Source: Fibrobacterota bacterium
Lineage (GTDB): Bacteria; Fibrobacterota; Fibrobacteria; UBA11236
Direction: 5' to 3'
Assembly (NCBI GenBank): GCA_028287505.1
Contig: JAQBPN010000018.1
Location: 1 to 64,000 of the forward strand
Length of the DNA: 64,000 nt
The notes under the pieces were generated by a model. It searched no databases. It had not been told where the DNA came from and saw nothing but the letters and a program-made list of their open reading frames with translations. Shown in pieces: positions 15,414-23,887 of this stretch. Numbering within the stretch: the first letter of the stretch is position 1; the number at the start of each line of letters is the position of its first letter. Made by a program: the position numbers and the translations under genes.

Positions 15414-16135
15414 TTTACGCCTCCGGTTTGTTTTCCTTTCGCCGCTCTCACGCCCTGTGCGGGCGAACCCGCTCTTTGAGCGGGCGAAATCGAATAGACG
15501 CAGCGGCGCGAACCCGAGAGCATGTGTTCCTCGCGGGTGATGCGCGCGCCCGGCCCGATTACCGTGGTGAACACCTGCCACTCGCTCTGGCAGAAACCCT
15601 GACAGGTCTTGGCCGCCGTGCAGATGGGGCAATGGTTTTCGATAAGACGGAACCCTCCGTCCGCCATGGCTTCCACCTCGGTCATATATCCTTCGCGATC
15701 GCGGAGGCGGGCCAAGGCTTTGACCTTCTCCTTCAGGGAGCCCTCCGCCGGGACTGCCTGTCCGTATTCCTCCACCTGATGGCGCGTGCGCGCATCCAAA
15801 AGCTTTTGCATGCCTTGGGCTCCGTAGATTTCCTGCAGGGACCCCAGCAACCCCGCGGTCAGCACCGCGTGGGCGTCCGGGAAGACGCGGTTGGCGGCGG
15901 AGGTAAGCCCCCAGCGATGGACGGGACGTCCGCGCTTTCCCGGCGCGGCCGGTTCCGGTTCCGCTTCCACCAGCTTCTCCTCCACCAGGGAGGACAATTG
16001 CAGGCCGACCGCCATGGGCGTAATGCCCAAGCGCTTGGCCAGACCCTTCGCTTCCTGGGGCCCTTCGCGCTTGAGGATGTCCAGAATGGCGTGGCGGGTG
16101 CTTCTCGGGGGCTGCTGCGATGGGTTGGTCTTCAT
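15410..16135 (-). CDS. SufR-like winged-helix regulator with C-terminal cysteine cluster
   Basis: About 241 residues. An N-terminal helix-turn-helix (residues about 13-60, LAKRLGITPMAVGLQLSSL) is followed by a C-terminal domain with Cys at about 169, 172, 178, 182 and 212 (CPIC, TC, GFC and RRC). This layout resembles SufR and related DeoR/ArsR-like repressors that bind an Fe-S cluster. The start is placed at the ATG at 16,135 because TATATT sits 6 nt upstream. A perfect inverted repeat just upstream is a likely operator for self-control. It is coupled by ATGA overlap to the SDR. Fe-S binding is inferred from cysteine spacing and similarity. Confidence 0.82.
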   Translation of the reverse strand: MKTNPSQQPPRSTRHAILDILKREGPQEAKGLAKRLGITPMAVGLQLSSLVEEKLVEAEPEPAAPGKRGRPVHRWGLTSAANRVFPDAHAVLTAGLLGSLQEIYGAQGMQKLLDARTRHQVEEYGQAVPAEGSLKEKVKALARLRDREGYMTEVEAMADGGFRLIENHCPICTAAKTCQGFCQSEWQVFTTVIGPGARITREEHMLSGSRRCVYSISPAQRAGSPAQGVRAAKGKQTGGVK

Positions 16136-16141
16136 GATCCG

Positions 16142-16147
16142 AATATA
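16142..16147 (-). promoter_or_regulatory. -10-like TATATT for the SufR-like regulator
   Basis: TATATT with 6 nt to the ATG at 16,135. It lies directly downstream of the 16,164-16,185 inverted repeat, so a repressor bound there would block the promoter. Confidence 0.5.
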
Positions 16148-16163
16148 CCACGTCATACCAAAT

Positions 16164-16185
16164 TAGTAAAGTAAAAACTTTACTA
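16164..16185. promoter_or_regulatory. Perfect 9-bp inverted repeat, candidate operator
   Basis: TAGTAAAGT, four A residues, then ACTTTACTA. It is perfectly symmetric in the short intergenic region upstream of the SufR-like regulator, covering roughly the -35 area of its inferred promoter. Its AT content contrasts with the GC-rich surroundings. Most simply an autoregulatory site. Confidence 0.65.
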
Positions 16186-16228
16186 TATGTGCGCCGCATC
16201 ACGGGCGTGCGGGTGAATCAGGCCGGAT

Positions 16229-17182
16229 TCAATGGGGAGCGGAGTCGGATGGCGAATGGGAAAGGAATTCCGGATACATCCGGGCGGCGCAGTCCGGGCA
16301 GATTCCATGGCTGAATTCGAGATCCGAATGGGTATGCAGGTAGACCTCGATCTGGTTCCAGTATCCGCCGTCATCGCGGATTTTCTTGCAGGACGCGCAA
16401 ATGGGCAACAGTCCCTTGAGGACCTTGATATTGGCCATCGCCTCTTCCAAGCGTTGGATCAGCGCCAGGTTCTCCCGTTCATGCTTGGTTTCCTCCGTGA
16501 TATCCTGATTGACGAAAATGGCCCCCAGGGTCCTGCCGATTTCATCCGAAACCAGGACCGAGGAATTCAGGATGGTCTTCCGGGTGCCGTCGAAAGTCTC
16601 GATATCGACGACTTCGTTCAACACGGGTTTCCCCGTTTCCAGGGTTCGGGACAAAGCCCATTCTTCCGCGGTGAGCATATGATCGGAGCGCGGCAACCAG
16701 CCCCGGTACAGTCCGAAATTCTTGCTGTCCACGTATTTGATCCCGCCCCAGATGGCCTTTTGGGCGGGGTTGGCGCCTATGATTTTCCCCTGGGCGTCGC
16801 AGAAGCCGATTCCCACCGGCAGATGTTCCAGGATCAGATCCAGGCGGTTTTTCTGCAGACGCTGCAGACGCGCATGCCGGACCACCAGCTCCGCAAGCAG
16901 GACATAGACGAAGCAGCGCAGCCCCAGATTGATCAGGATGAGCTCGGCCGAAACCGTGTCCCGCCAAAAGTGGAGGGTAAGGTAGGCGCGGGCCAGGGAA
17001 AGGGCCAGGGCGAAGAAGATGCTCCACCTTTCGCCCAGATACCAGGCGGCCAGGCCGATGGGAAAAATGTACAGAAGAGGGGTTTGCACCAACGGGCCGG
17101 AAAGGAAATCCTCTCCCACCAATGCGATGGACAGCAAGGCGATGGCAAGCAAGCGCACCCAGGCGAGATGGAACGGTTTCAT
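16229..17182 (-). CDS. Membrane PAS sensor with a C-terminal Cys-rich module
   Basis: A 317-residue protein. About four hydrophobic helices occupy residues 1-100, a PAS domain follows (about 110-235, LEHLPVGIGFCDAQGKIIGANPA through VNQDIT), then a short helix. The last about 60 residues have the pattern LLPICASCKKIRDDGGYW...HGICPDCAARMYPE. That tail is a recurring module at the ends of PAS and receiver proteins in many bacteria; its CxxC and CxxC pairs suggest metal binding. No histidine kinase, GGDEF or HTH domain is present, so any output must go through the Cys module or a partner. An 8-bp inverted repeat is in its leader. The role as a signalling protein is likely; the signal is unknown. 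Confidence 0.72.
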   Translation of the reverse strand: MKPFHLAWVRLLAIALLSIALVGEDFLSGPLVQTPLLYIFPIGLAAWYLGERWSIFFALALSLARAYLTLHFWRDTVSAELILINLGLRCFVYVLLAELVVRHARLQRLQKNRLDLILEHLPVGIGFCDAQGKIIGANPAQKAIWGGIKYVDSKNFGLYRGWLPRSDHMLTAEEWALSRTLETGKPVLNEVVDIETFDGTRKTILNSSVLVSDEIGRTLGAIFVNQDITEETKHERENLALIQRLEEAMANIKVLKGLLPICASCKKIRDDGGYWNQIEVYLHTHSDLEFSHGICPDCAARMYPEFLSHSPSDSAPH

Positions 17183-17197
17183 TTGGGATCTCCGGGA

Positions 17198-17214
17198 ATA
17201 TCCGTCACGGATAT
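17198..17214. promoter_or_regulatory. 8-bp inverted repeat in the leader of the PAS gene
   Basis: ATATCCGT-c-ACGGATAT, perfectly symmetric, about 16 bp upstream of the start codon at 17,182, with GGAG between it and the start. Could be an operator or a hairpin affecting translation. Confidence 0.4.
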
Positions 17215-17309
17215 CAGTGAGTAATATCCAAATTCCAAAACTAGGCTTTCATCCGGCAAAGGGTTAGCCTTTTCGAAACGTCACGATTCAGGGGGAATTG
17301 CGCCCTTTT

Positions 17310-18530
17310 TCAGGTTTTGGACGGGCGGCCGGTGGTGGCCAGGGCGAGGAGGAATGCGGCCAGCAGCAGGGCCGCGGCCAGGAGGAACGGGGCGCCGGGC
17401 ATGGGCTTGGGCGCGCGCGGGCCGATGGACCAGGCGAAAATGGAAGTGAAAACCGTGGGACCGATCATGCCCGAGATGCCCCGCAATCCCGCCAGGGCTC
17501 CCTGGAGACGTCCCTGTTCGGTGGGATCCACACGTTGGCTCATCAGGGCCTGGGCCGAGGGTCCGGCGAATCCCCACAGGGCCCCCAGGGGAATTCCCAT
17601 GGAGAAAATCCAGGGCGTGGGCGCCAAGCCGTAAAGCGCGAAACCGGCCGCGCCGCAGAGCAGCCCGAACCAAAGGGCCCGGCGTTCTCCCATGGCCGCC
17701 ACACCCTTGCGGATCAGGCCTCCTTGCACCACCGCGCTGAAGACGCCGACCACGGCCAGGGTGATGCCCACCATTTTCGCGCTCCAATGGTAGCGGTAGT
17801 CCGTATAGAGCACCCACATGCTGGGAAGCACTTCATGGGCCAGGTAGGAGAAGAAGGCCACCACGGCGATGGCCCACACTTCCGGATATTTCCGCAGGAG
17901 CACGAAGGACCCCACCGGATTGGCCCGGGACCAGGCGAAGGGCGCCCGCTTCTCCGGAGGCAGGGACTCCGGCAGGATGAAGAAGCCGTAGCAGGCGTTG
18001 GCCAGGCTGAGCCCGGCGGCGATCCAGAACGGCAGGCGCGGGTTCACGTCCCCCAGGAGACCGCCGAAGGCGGGACCGATGACGAAGCCGAGGCCGAAGG
18101 CCGCGCCGAGGAGACCGTAGCCGGCGGCGCGTTTTTCGAGAGGGGTAACGTCCGCGATATAGGCGCTGGGGACGCTGAAGCTGGCGGCGCAGATGCCGGA
18201 GATGGTGCGGCCCAGGAACAGCCATGCCAGGGAAGGGGCCATGGCCATGAGGATGTAGTCCAGGCCCAGGCCCAGATTGGAAAGCAGGATGGCGGGCCGC
18301 CGGCCGAAGCGATCCGAAACCGCGCCGAGAATGGGGGCGAAAAAGAACTGCATGGCCGCGAACACCGTGCCGAAAGCGCCGTAAACGGCCGCGGCCCGGG
18401 CGCTGTCCCCGCCTTTGAAGCCCAGGATCAATTTGGGCAGCACGGGAATGGTGACGCCCAACGCCAGCATGTCCAGGAGGACGGTGATGAAGATGAACGC
18501 CAGGGCCGCTTTCCGCAAGCGCGTGGGCAT
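17310..18530 (-). CDS. MFS drug/metabolite efflux transporter, TetA-like
   Basis: A 406-residue protein with about twelve hydrophobic segments and MFS signatures. [11 protein letters not shown] in the loop between helices 2 and 3 is motif A, and [11 protein letters not shown] and [10 protein letters not shown] resemble the TCR/Tet and Bcr families. The expected role is proton-driven export of a small molecule at the inner membrane; the substrate is unknown. The gene starts 5 nt after the UDP-sugar pyrophosphorylase gene, so it is probably co-transcribed with it. The last residues end in a short polar tail without unusual features. Confidence 0.85.
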   Translation of the reverse strand: MPTRLRKAALAFIFITVLLDMLALGVTIPVLPKLILGFKGGDSARAAAVYGAFGTVFAAMQFFFAPILGAVSDRFGRRPAILLSNLGLGLDYILMAMAPSLAWLFLGRTISGICAASFSVPSAYIADVTPLEKRAAGYGLLGAAFGLGFVIGPAFGGLLGDVNPRLPFWIAAGLSLANACYGFFILPESLPPEKRAPFAWSRANPVGSFVLLRKYPEVWAIAVVAFFSYLAHEVLPSMWVLYTDYRYHWSAKMVGITLAVVGVFSAVVQGGLIRKGVAAMGERRALWFGLLCGAAGFALYGLAPTPWIFSMGIPLGALWGFAGPSAQALMSQRVDPTEQGRLQGALAGLRGISGMIGPTVFTSIFAWSIGPRAPKPMPGAPFLLAAALLLAAFLLALATTGRPSKT

Positions 18531-18535
18531 GGCGG

Positions 18536-19930
18536 TCAGGAGACGTGGATGATGGGATTTCCGAGCTGGGATCGGATCAGGGCGGTGTTGATGCCCTCTC
18601 CGCCATAGGAGGAGAGGGGGGAGATCTCCACCAGCTTGCCTTTGAGCTCTTCTTCACTCACGCCCGCCGCCACCGCCCACTTGTGGTGGAGTTCCAGCAG
18701 TTGCGCGCGCGCCGATGCGGGGCTATCCACGCCGTCTTTGTTCTTGACGGGGGCGAATTCCTCTTCCCGGCGCACCAGCAGGCCGGCCATGGCGCCGGCC
18801 ATGGGGAAGAGATCGAACATGAACAGCTCGAACTTATAGGCGTTGGGTAGCGTGGGGGTTACTGTCTCGCCGGAGGGGGCGACGTATGCGATTTTCTTGT
18901 GGGCCAGATGGAAGGGAAGCGAGGCTCCCGCGTGGGTTTCCAGGAAAGCGCGCGTGAACAGATGCATGGCGATGTTGGCCGAATCGTACAGGTAGCGTCC
19001 GTCCGCGGTCTTGGAGTAGATCATCTCCTCGGTCATTTCCGAGTACTCGATCACGGAAGGTTTGCCGTTGCGCAGGCAAAGCACGCCCACTTTTTCTTCC
19101 GGCTGCACCTTCAGTACGGCTTTGCTGGCGGCGGGAAAGCCTTCCTGGATGGCGAACCCCACGAAATGGGGATCGCAGACGCGCACCAGGGCGTTATCGA
19201 CGCTGTAGAAGAAGACGTGCTCGATGCCCCTGCGCTTCATGTCTTCCAGGGCGCCGCTCTTGGCCAGCGCCAGGAAGCAACCGCCGTTGCCGTTGGGGCC
19301 CATGGACAGCCTGCCCTTGGAGGCCAGGAGGATCTTGCCTTCCGCGTCGACGGTGGGCATCTCGCCCTGCTTGAAAAAAAAGACGTCCCGTTCCGAGAGG
19401 CCGAAAAAGCGGCGCTCCTTGAAGAAGCCGGTGGTCTCCGCGTGGTTCTCCTCGCTGGTCATGATATACCAGGGGATGGTCTTGCCGGCTTGGCGGGAAA
19501 GCCTGAGGATGCGCTCGGCCTGGAGTTGGAACAGGGATTTGCGGGACGGCAGCCCGATATCGAAAACGCCTTTGGGTCCGTTGTGCCCCAGGCGGGTGCC
19601 TTGGCCCCCCGCCACCAGGAATGCGGCCACCTTGCCGTCGCGCAGGGCGCGCATGCCCAGGTTCGCGAGGGAGGCGCGTTCGCCCAGATCGAAATCCTCC
19701 CAGGGTTTGGCCCTGAGGGGTTCGATGCGTTCCTGGGAGGCCGTACCGCTCTGGTTCACCACCAGGTCGCGGTGCAGTTCCGCGACCTGCGCGAAATCGA
19801 CGGAGAGGATTTGATCGACCAGGGCGTCTTGTTCGGGGGCGCCCAATGAGTCGTAGAAGCGGAAAAGATGGTCCTGGCCGTGCAGGGCCGAGGCTTCGCG
19901 CGCTTGTTTCAGTTTGGCAGTATCCGGCAT
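18536..19930 (-). CDS. UDPGP-family nucleotidyltransferase (UDP-sugar or UDP-HexNAc pyrophosphorylase)
   Basis: About 464 residues of the eukaryote-like UDPGP type I fold. The nucleotide loop is LVAGGQGTRLG, followed by GPKGVFDIGLPS, as in UAP1-type enzymes. Other conserved stretches are SMGPNGNGG, FFYSVDNALV and PNAYKFELFMFD. It makes a UDP-sugar (UDP-GlcNAc or UDP-glucose) from UTP and sugar-1-phosphate. It is unrelated to bacterial GlmU or GalU. The ATG at 19,930 is chosen because the conserved protein begins there; a frame 12 codons longer exists. Neighbours mraY and an epimerase fit a role in cell-wall or surface polysaccharide precursors. The exact sugar cannot be told. Confidence 0.82.
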   Translation of the reverse strand: MPDTAKLKQAREASALHGQDHLFRFYDSLGAPEQDALVDQILSVDFAQVAELHRDLVVNQSGTASQERIEPLRAKPWEDFDLGERASLANLGMRALRDGKVAAFLVAGGQGTRLGHNGPKGVFDIGLPSRKSLFQLQAERILRLSRQAGKTIPWYIMTSEENHAETTGFFKERRFFGLSERDVFFFKQGEMPTVDAEGKILLASKGRLSMGPNGNGGCFLALAKSGALEDMKRRGIEHVFFYSVDNALVRVCDPHFVGFAIQEGFPAASKAVLKVQPEEKVGVLCLRNGKPSVIEYSEMTEEMIYSKTADGRYLYDSANIAMHLFTRAFLETHAGASLPFHLAHKKIAYVAPSGETVTPTLPNAYKFELFMFDLFPMAGAMAGLLVRREEEFAPVKNKDGVDSPASARAQLLELHHKWAVAAGVSEEELKGKLVEISPLSSYGGEGINTALIRSQLGNPIIHVS

Positions 19931-20024
19931 CAGGCCTTCATTCCCCCCCAGCAATGGTCTTCGCATCCCCCTCGAATGCTTCCGGACCGGTCAGGGAAAG
20001 ATAAGATTTTCCCCGAAATCCAGG

Positions 20025-21176
20025 CTACCGCACCTTGAAGAAAATAAGGCTCCCTATGATAAGGGCCAGGATCGAGACCAGATGGAAGCGCCAGATGATC
20101 TTGGAGTTCAGGGAATGCCCCGACTCGAAGCGCCCCTTCCATTTCAGCTGGTAATGGTGGTGCAGGGGGGCCCTCAGGAAGAGGCGCTTGCCCGTTTTTT
20201 CCTTGCCGAACTGTTTGGTGATTTTGAAGCCGCTGATCTGGAGCAGTACGGACAAAGCCTCGGCCAGGAACACCACGCCCACCACCGGGAGGAACAATTC
20301 GATTTTGAGCAGGACGAACATCATGCCGATGACGCCTCCGAACCCGATGGATCCGGCGTCGCCCATGTAAATCTCGGCCGGAGGGCTGTTATACCAGAGA
20401 TAGGCCAGCATGGACCCGATGATGGCCGTGCAGATGGGGAAGAGTTCGTCGCCGCCCGGGATGTGGGGGATGAGGAAATACCGGGCCAGGATTGCGTTGC
20501 CGGAGATATAGGCCACCACGCCGGCGAACAGGGAAGTGGTGATGATGGGGACGGAAACCAGCGAATCCAGGCCGTCGGTGAAGTTGGCGCCGTTGGCGCT
20601 GGAGGTGGTGACGATGCAGATGAGGATGATGAAGGCGAAGTTGGGAAGGCGCGGGAACCAAACCTCGGGTTTGACGAAGGGCATGGTGAGGTGGCCGGAA
20701 AGGCCCGGGATGAATTTGTACGCGAAGACGGCCACGATCAGGGAGAACAGGAAATACAGGGACAGGCGCAGGCGCGCGGAAATGCCGTCGGCCTTGAGCT
20801 GGTAGTCCGCCTTGGAAATCTTCCCCTGGTCCACGAGTTTCTTGTTGTGCACTTTCATCACGTCATCGACCCCGCCGATGGTGGCGTAGGCCAGCAGGAT
20901 CAACAGCGCCGATATGGAATAGGCATTCAGCTTGACGAAGCAAAGCGAGGCGATCAGCACCGCCGAGACCAGCAGCATGCCTCCCATGATGGGGGGCGAC
21001 TTGCGCTTGCCGTGATCGAAATCCGAAGTGGCGTCCATCCGGTTCAGGATGGCGATGTACCAGGGCATGAGCAAAAAGACCAGCAGGGAAGCGAAGAGCG
21101 AGGCCGCGCCAGCGCGGAAAAGGCGATCTTCGAACAAGTTGATTCCGGAGAGCCTGAAAAGGAGATGGGAGAGCAT
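20025..21176 (-). CDS. mraY: Phospho-N-acetylmuramoyl-pentapeptide transferase (MraY)
   Basis: Integral membrane enzyme of 383 residues that transfers phospho-MurNAc-pentapeptide from UDP to undecaprenyl phosphate, forming lipid I. Visible signatures are KSPPIMGGMLL, GGVDDVMKVHNKK, GANFTDGLDSL, YMGDAGSIGFGG and RAPLHHHYQLKWKG. The HHH motif separates MraY from WecA-type enzymes. About ten hydrophobic helices are present. The gene lies outside a division/cell-wall cluster here, which is unusual since mraY normally sits among mur genes. A second copy may exist elsewhere in the genome. Confidence 0.9.
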   Translation of the reverse strand: MLSHLLFRLSGINLFEDRLFRAGAASLFASLLVFLLMPWYIAILNRMDATSDFDHGKRKSPPIMGGMLLVSAVLIASLCFVKLNAYSISALLILLAYATIGGVDDVMKVHNKKLVDQGKISKADYQLKADGISARLRLSLYFLFSLIVAVFAYKFIPGLSGHLTMPFVKPEVWFPRLPNFAFIILICIVTTSSANGANFTDGLDSLVSVPIITTSLFAGVVAYISGNAILARYFLIPHIPGGDELFPICTAIIGSMLAYLWYNSPPAEIYMGDAGSIGFGGVIGMMFVLLKIELFLPVVGVVFLAEALSVLLQISGFKITKQFGKEKTGKRLFLRAPLHHHYQLKWKGRFESGHSLNSKIIWRFHLVSILALIIGSLIFFKVR

Positions 21177-21275
21177 GCGGCTGCGTCAGTCCTTGCGAAG
21201 TGGGGGGGATGGTTTTGCAGTTTCCATTTTACGATTTCCGCTTTTCAATATGCAATCCGGTTCTGGCCCGGGCTT

Positions 21276-22244
21276 TCAGGCCGGAGAGTGCTTTCCCTGC
21301 AACCGCAACTTGATCTCCGAATACAGGTCCTTGAGGCTGTCTTCGATGGAGATGATGGGCTTCCACCCGGTGAGGGTCATGATTTTTTCCGGGGAGCCCA
21401 CCAGCAGGGGGATGTCGATGGCCCGTTCCAGGGCGGGATCGACCCGGGTTTCGATGGGGCAGCCGGACAGGCCGATGAGGTATTGGACCAGGTCCCGGAT
21501 GGTGCGGGCCTTGCCGGAGCAGACATTGTACACCTCGCCCGTATCCGCCCGCTTGGCCAGCATGGCGATGGCGCGGGCCTGGTCGCGCACGTCCAGGTAA
21601 TCCCGGGAGACGTCCAGGTTACCGGTGTAGATGGCGGTCTCTCCGTCGTACATTTCGATGGAGGCGATCTGGGCGGCCACGGAGGGCAATACGAATTTGC
21701 GTTCCTGGTAGGGACCCGTGGAGCTGAACGGCCTGACGGTGACGATATCCAGGTTGTGGGCGTAGATGTATTGCTTGGCCAGGAGCTCGCAGGCCGCCAT
21801 GGCGGTGGCGTAGGGCGTGAAGGGGATGGGCGGGTCGGTTTCGCGGTGGATCACGTCCACCACGCCGCGTCCGGCCCCGTAGATCTCGGAGGAACTGACC
21901 AGCAGCACCCGGGCCTTCGGGACCGTAAGCCGGACGGCTTCGAACAGATTCTGCGTGCCCAGGATCAGGAATTGCAGGATGGCGTTGGGCTTGATCTGGG
22001 ACGTGCCCAGGGAAAACCCCTGGGAGACCATGTGGTAGATTTCCGTGGGCCGGTGCTCGCCCAGCACCTGCAGCAGGTTTTTGAAATCCAGGAGATCGCC
22101 CGTGATGTAGGTGGCGTGCTGCAGGGTGGCGTTGGGATCGGGATCGTCGCCGGAGTAGGAGACGAGATCCCCTTTGCCGTGGGACAGGAGGCTGAGCAGA
22201 TGGTAGCCGAGGCAGCAGGTGCCTCCGCTGAGGAAAATGCTCAC
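21276..22244 (-). CDS. NAD-dependent epimerase/dehydratase family protein with altered active site
   Basis: A 322-residue extended SDR of the GDP-mannose dehydratase/sugar epimerase type. SSSEIYG (117-123), RPFSSTGPYQ, SRDYLDVRDQARA and YNVCSGKARTIRDL are typical. The glycine motif reads SGGTCCLG, with Cys10 where the second Gly is normal. The catalytic YxxxK reads Tyr145-ATA-Met149, so the lysine is missing. I checked both on the reverse complement. Start GTG overlaps the aroKB stop (GTGA). Because all other family stretches are intact, the gene is not decaying, but it may be a non-catalytic or unusual sugar-nucleotide-binding protein. Confidence 0.8.
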   Translation of the reverse strand: MSIFLSGGTCCLGYHLLSLLSHGKGDLVSYSGDDPDPNATLQHATYITGDLLDFKNLLQVLGEHRPTEIYHMVSQGFSLGTSQIKPNAILQFLILGTQNLFEAVRLTVPKARVLLVSSSEIYGAGRGVVDVIHRETDPPIPFTPYATAMAACELLAKQYIYAHNLDIVTVRPFSSTGPYQERKFVLPSVAAQIASIEMYDGETAIYTGNLDVSRDYLDVRDQARAIAMLAKRADTGEVYNVCSGKARTIRDLVQYLIGLSGCPIETRVDPALERAIDIPLLVGSPEKIMTLTGWKPIISIEDSLKDLYSEIKLRLQGKHSPA

Positions 22245-23881
22245 GGTCCCTTGCTTTCCCTGGCCACGGCCAAGGCCTGCAAAACGGTCTCCTTGGGCAC
22301 ATCCCTAACCGGGACCACCTCGCCGATGCGCTTGGGCAGGATGTAGACGCGGCTGCCGTCGTCGACCTTCTTGTCCAATCCCATGGCGTCCCAGGCTTTG
22401 TTCTCGTCCAGTTTCCTGGGGAAGTGCTTCGGCATGCCCAGTTTGTCCAGCAGATCGTTCTGCCGTTTCTCGTCCGCGGCGGTCAGCATCCCCAAGGATA
22501 CCGCCAGGCGCGCCGCCACGCGCATGCCCAGGGCCACGGCCAGACCGTGGGGAATGGCCCCGTAGCCGCCCAGCACCTCGAAGGCATGTCCGAAGGTATG
22601 GCCGTAGTTGAGGATGGCGCGGCCGCCTTCGGCGGTTTCCCGTTCGTCCTTGCCCACCACTTCGGCCTTGATGGCGCAGGACCGCAGCACCACCTGGCGC
22701 ATGAGATCGGGGCGTTTGGCCAGGATGGCTTCCGTATTCTCTTCCAGGAACGCGAAAAATTCCGGGTCCCGGATCACCCCGTACTTGACCACCTCGGCCA
22801 TGCCGGACAGGAATTCCAGGGGCGGCAGGGTGGAAAGGGTTTCCAGGCTGATGGCCACCGCCTTGGGCTGGTAGAACGCGCCGATCAGGTTCTTGCCCAG
22901 GGGATGGTTGACCGCGGTCTTGCCTCCCACGCTGCTGTCCACCATGGAAAGCAAGGTGGTGGGCGCCTGGATGAAGTCGATGCCGCGCAGGTACACGGCC
23001 GCGGCGAAGCCGACCATGTCGCCCGTCACCCCGCCGCCGAATGCCACCAGGGTGGTCTTGCGCGGATAGGAGTGGCGAAGCATGAAGGTGAAAAGCTTGT
23101 TCAGGGACTTGAGGCTCTTCTCCTCTTCGCCGGATTTGAAGAAGAAAATGCGGCAATCGCCCAGGCAGCTGCGCAGCTGTTCCAGCATGCGTTTCTGATG
23201 GCTCTTGAGGTTCTGGTCCGTGACGATCAGGAAGCGCTGGGGACAGCCGGCCTTGGCCGCGATGGAGTCCAGGTGCCCGGCGAGGTTCTCCTCCACGTAG
23301 ATGGGATAGCTGCGCTCCGCCAGTTCCACCGTGAGCGGCTTGAGCTCATCCACCTGCAGCCTATGGATGATGCGGCGCGTCAGTACATGGTGCGGGATTT
23401 TCTCGTCCGATTCGAAGTGGAGATCAGCCAGCTGGTACAAGGGCTTGCGGAGTTCCAGCATCTCCTTTATCTTGGCCATCTTGGACTCGTCGTCCAGGTT
23501 GGCAAGCAAAGGGCGCGATTCCTTCTTGCGGTTGACCCGTTCCAGGATCACCTCCGGAGAGGCGTGCAGGCCCACCAGCACGCCGTTGCGGCGGATGAGT
23601 TCTATGGCTTCCGGGTTGATCAGGGTGCCGCCGCCCAGGGAAGCCACCATGGGACCTTGACCGCCCACTTCCCGCAACGCTTCCACCTCCATGCGGCGGA
23701 AGGCCGGCTCGCCGTCTTCGGCGAAAATCCTGGGAATGGTCTTGCCGGTCTTTTCCTCGATCAGTTTGTCGATGTCGAAGAATTTCCATCCCAGGGAGGC
23801 CGCCGTGAGCGAGCCGATGCGGCTTTTGCCGGAAGCCATGAAGCCGGTGAAATAGATGTTGCGCGCGAGAGGCAGGGTCAT
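22241..23881 (-). CDS. aroKB: Shikimate kinase / 3-dehydroquinate synthase fusion (AroK-AroB)
   Basis: A 546-residue two-domain protein. Residues 1-175 are shikimate kinase: Walker A GFMASGKS at 13-20, the DID shikimate site, and SLGGGT. Residues from about 185 are dehydroquinate synthase: GGGVTGDMVGF, QAPTTLLSMVDSSVGGK, and NYGHTFGHAFE with zinc-binding His. The two activities are steps 2 and 5 of the shikimate pathway, so the fusion joins non-consecutive steps. No internal frameshift is seen. AroE (step 4) is encoded 6 nt upstream, so the two form an aro operon, with the epimerase coupled downstream by GTGA overlap. Confidence 0.93.
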   Translation of the reverse strand: MTLPLARNIYFTGFMASGKSRIGSLTAASLGWKFFDIDKLIEEKTGKTIPRIFAEDGEPAFRRMEVEALREVGGQGPMVASLGGGTLINPEAIELIRRNGVLVGLHASPEVILERVNRKKESRPLLANLDDESKMAKIKEMLELRKPLYQLADLHFESDEKIPHHVLTRRIIHRLQVDELKPLTVELAERSYPIYVEENLAGHLDSIAAKAGCPQRFLIVTDQNLKSHQKRMLEQLRSCLGDCRIFFFKSGEEEKSLKSLNKLFTFMLRHSYPRKTTLVAFGGGVTGDMVGFAAAVYLRGIDFIQAPTTLLSMVDSSVGGKTAVNHPLGKNLIGAFYQPKAVAISLETLSTLPPLEFLSGMAEVVKYGVIRDPEFFAFLEENTEAILAKRPDLMRQVVLRSCAIKAEVVGKDERETAEGGRAILNYGHTFGHAFEVLGGYGAIPHGLAVALGMRVAARLAVSLGMLTAADEKRQNDLLDKLGMPKHFPRKLDENKAWDAMGLDKKVDDGSRVYILPKRIGEVVPVRDVPKETVLQALAVARESKGP

Positions 23882-23887
23882 GGGCCG

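Noticed and set aside
14640-16202. 520-codon version of the SDR gene reaching into the regulator
   Set aside because: The first 263 codons are out of frame with, and on top of, the clearly conserved regulator. SDR similarity begins only at the ATG at 15,413.
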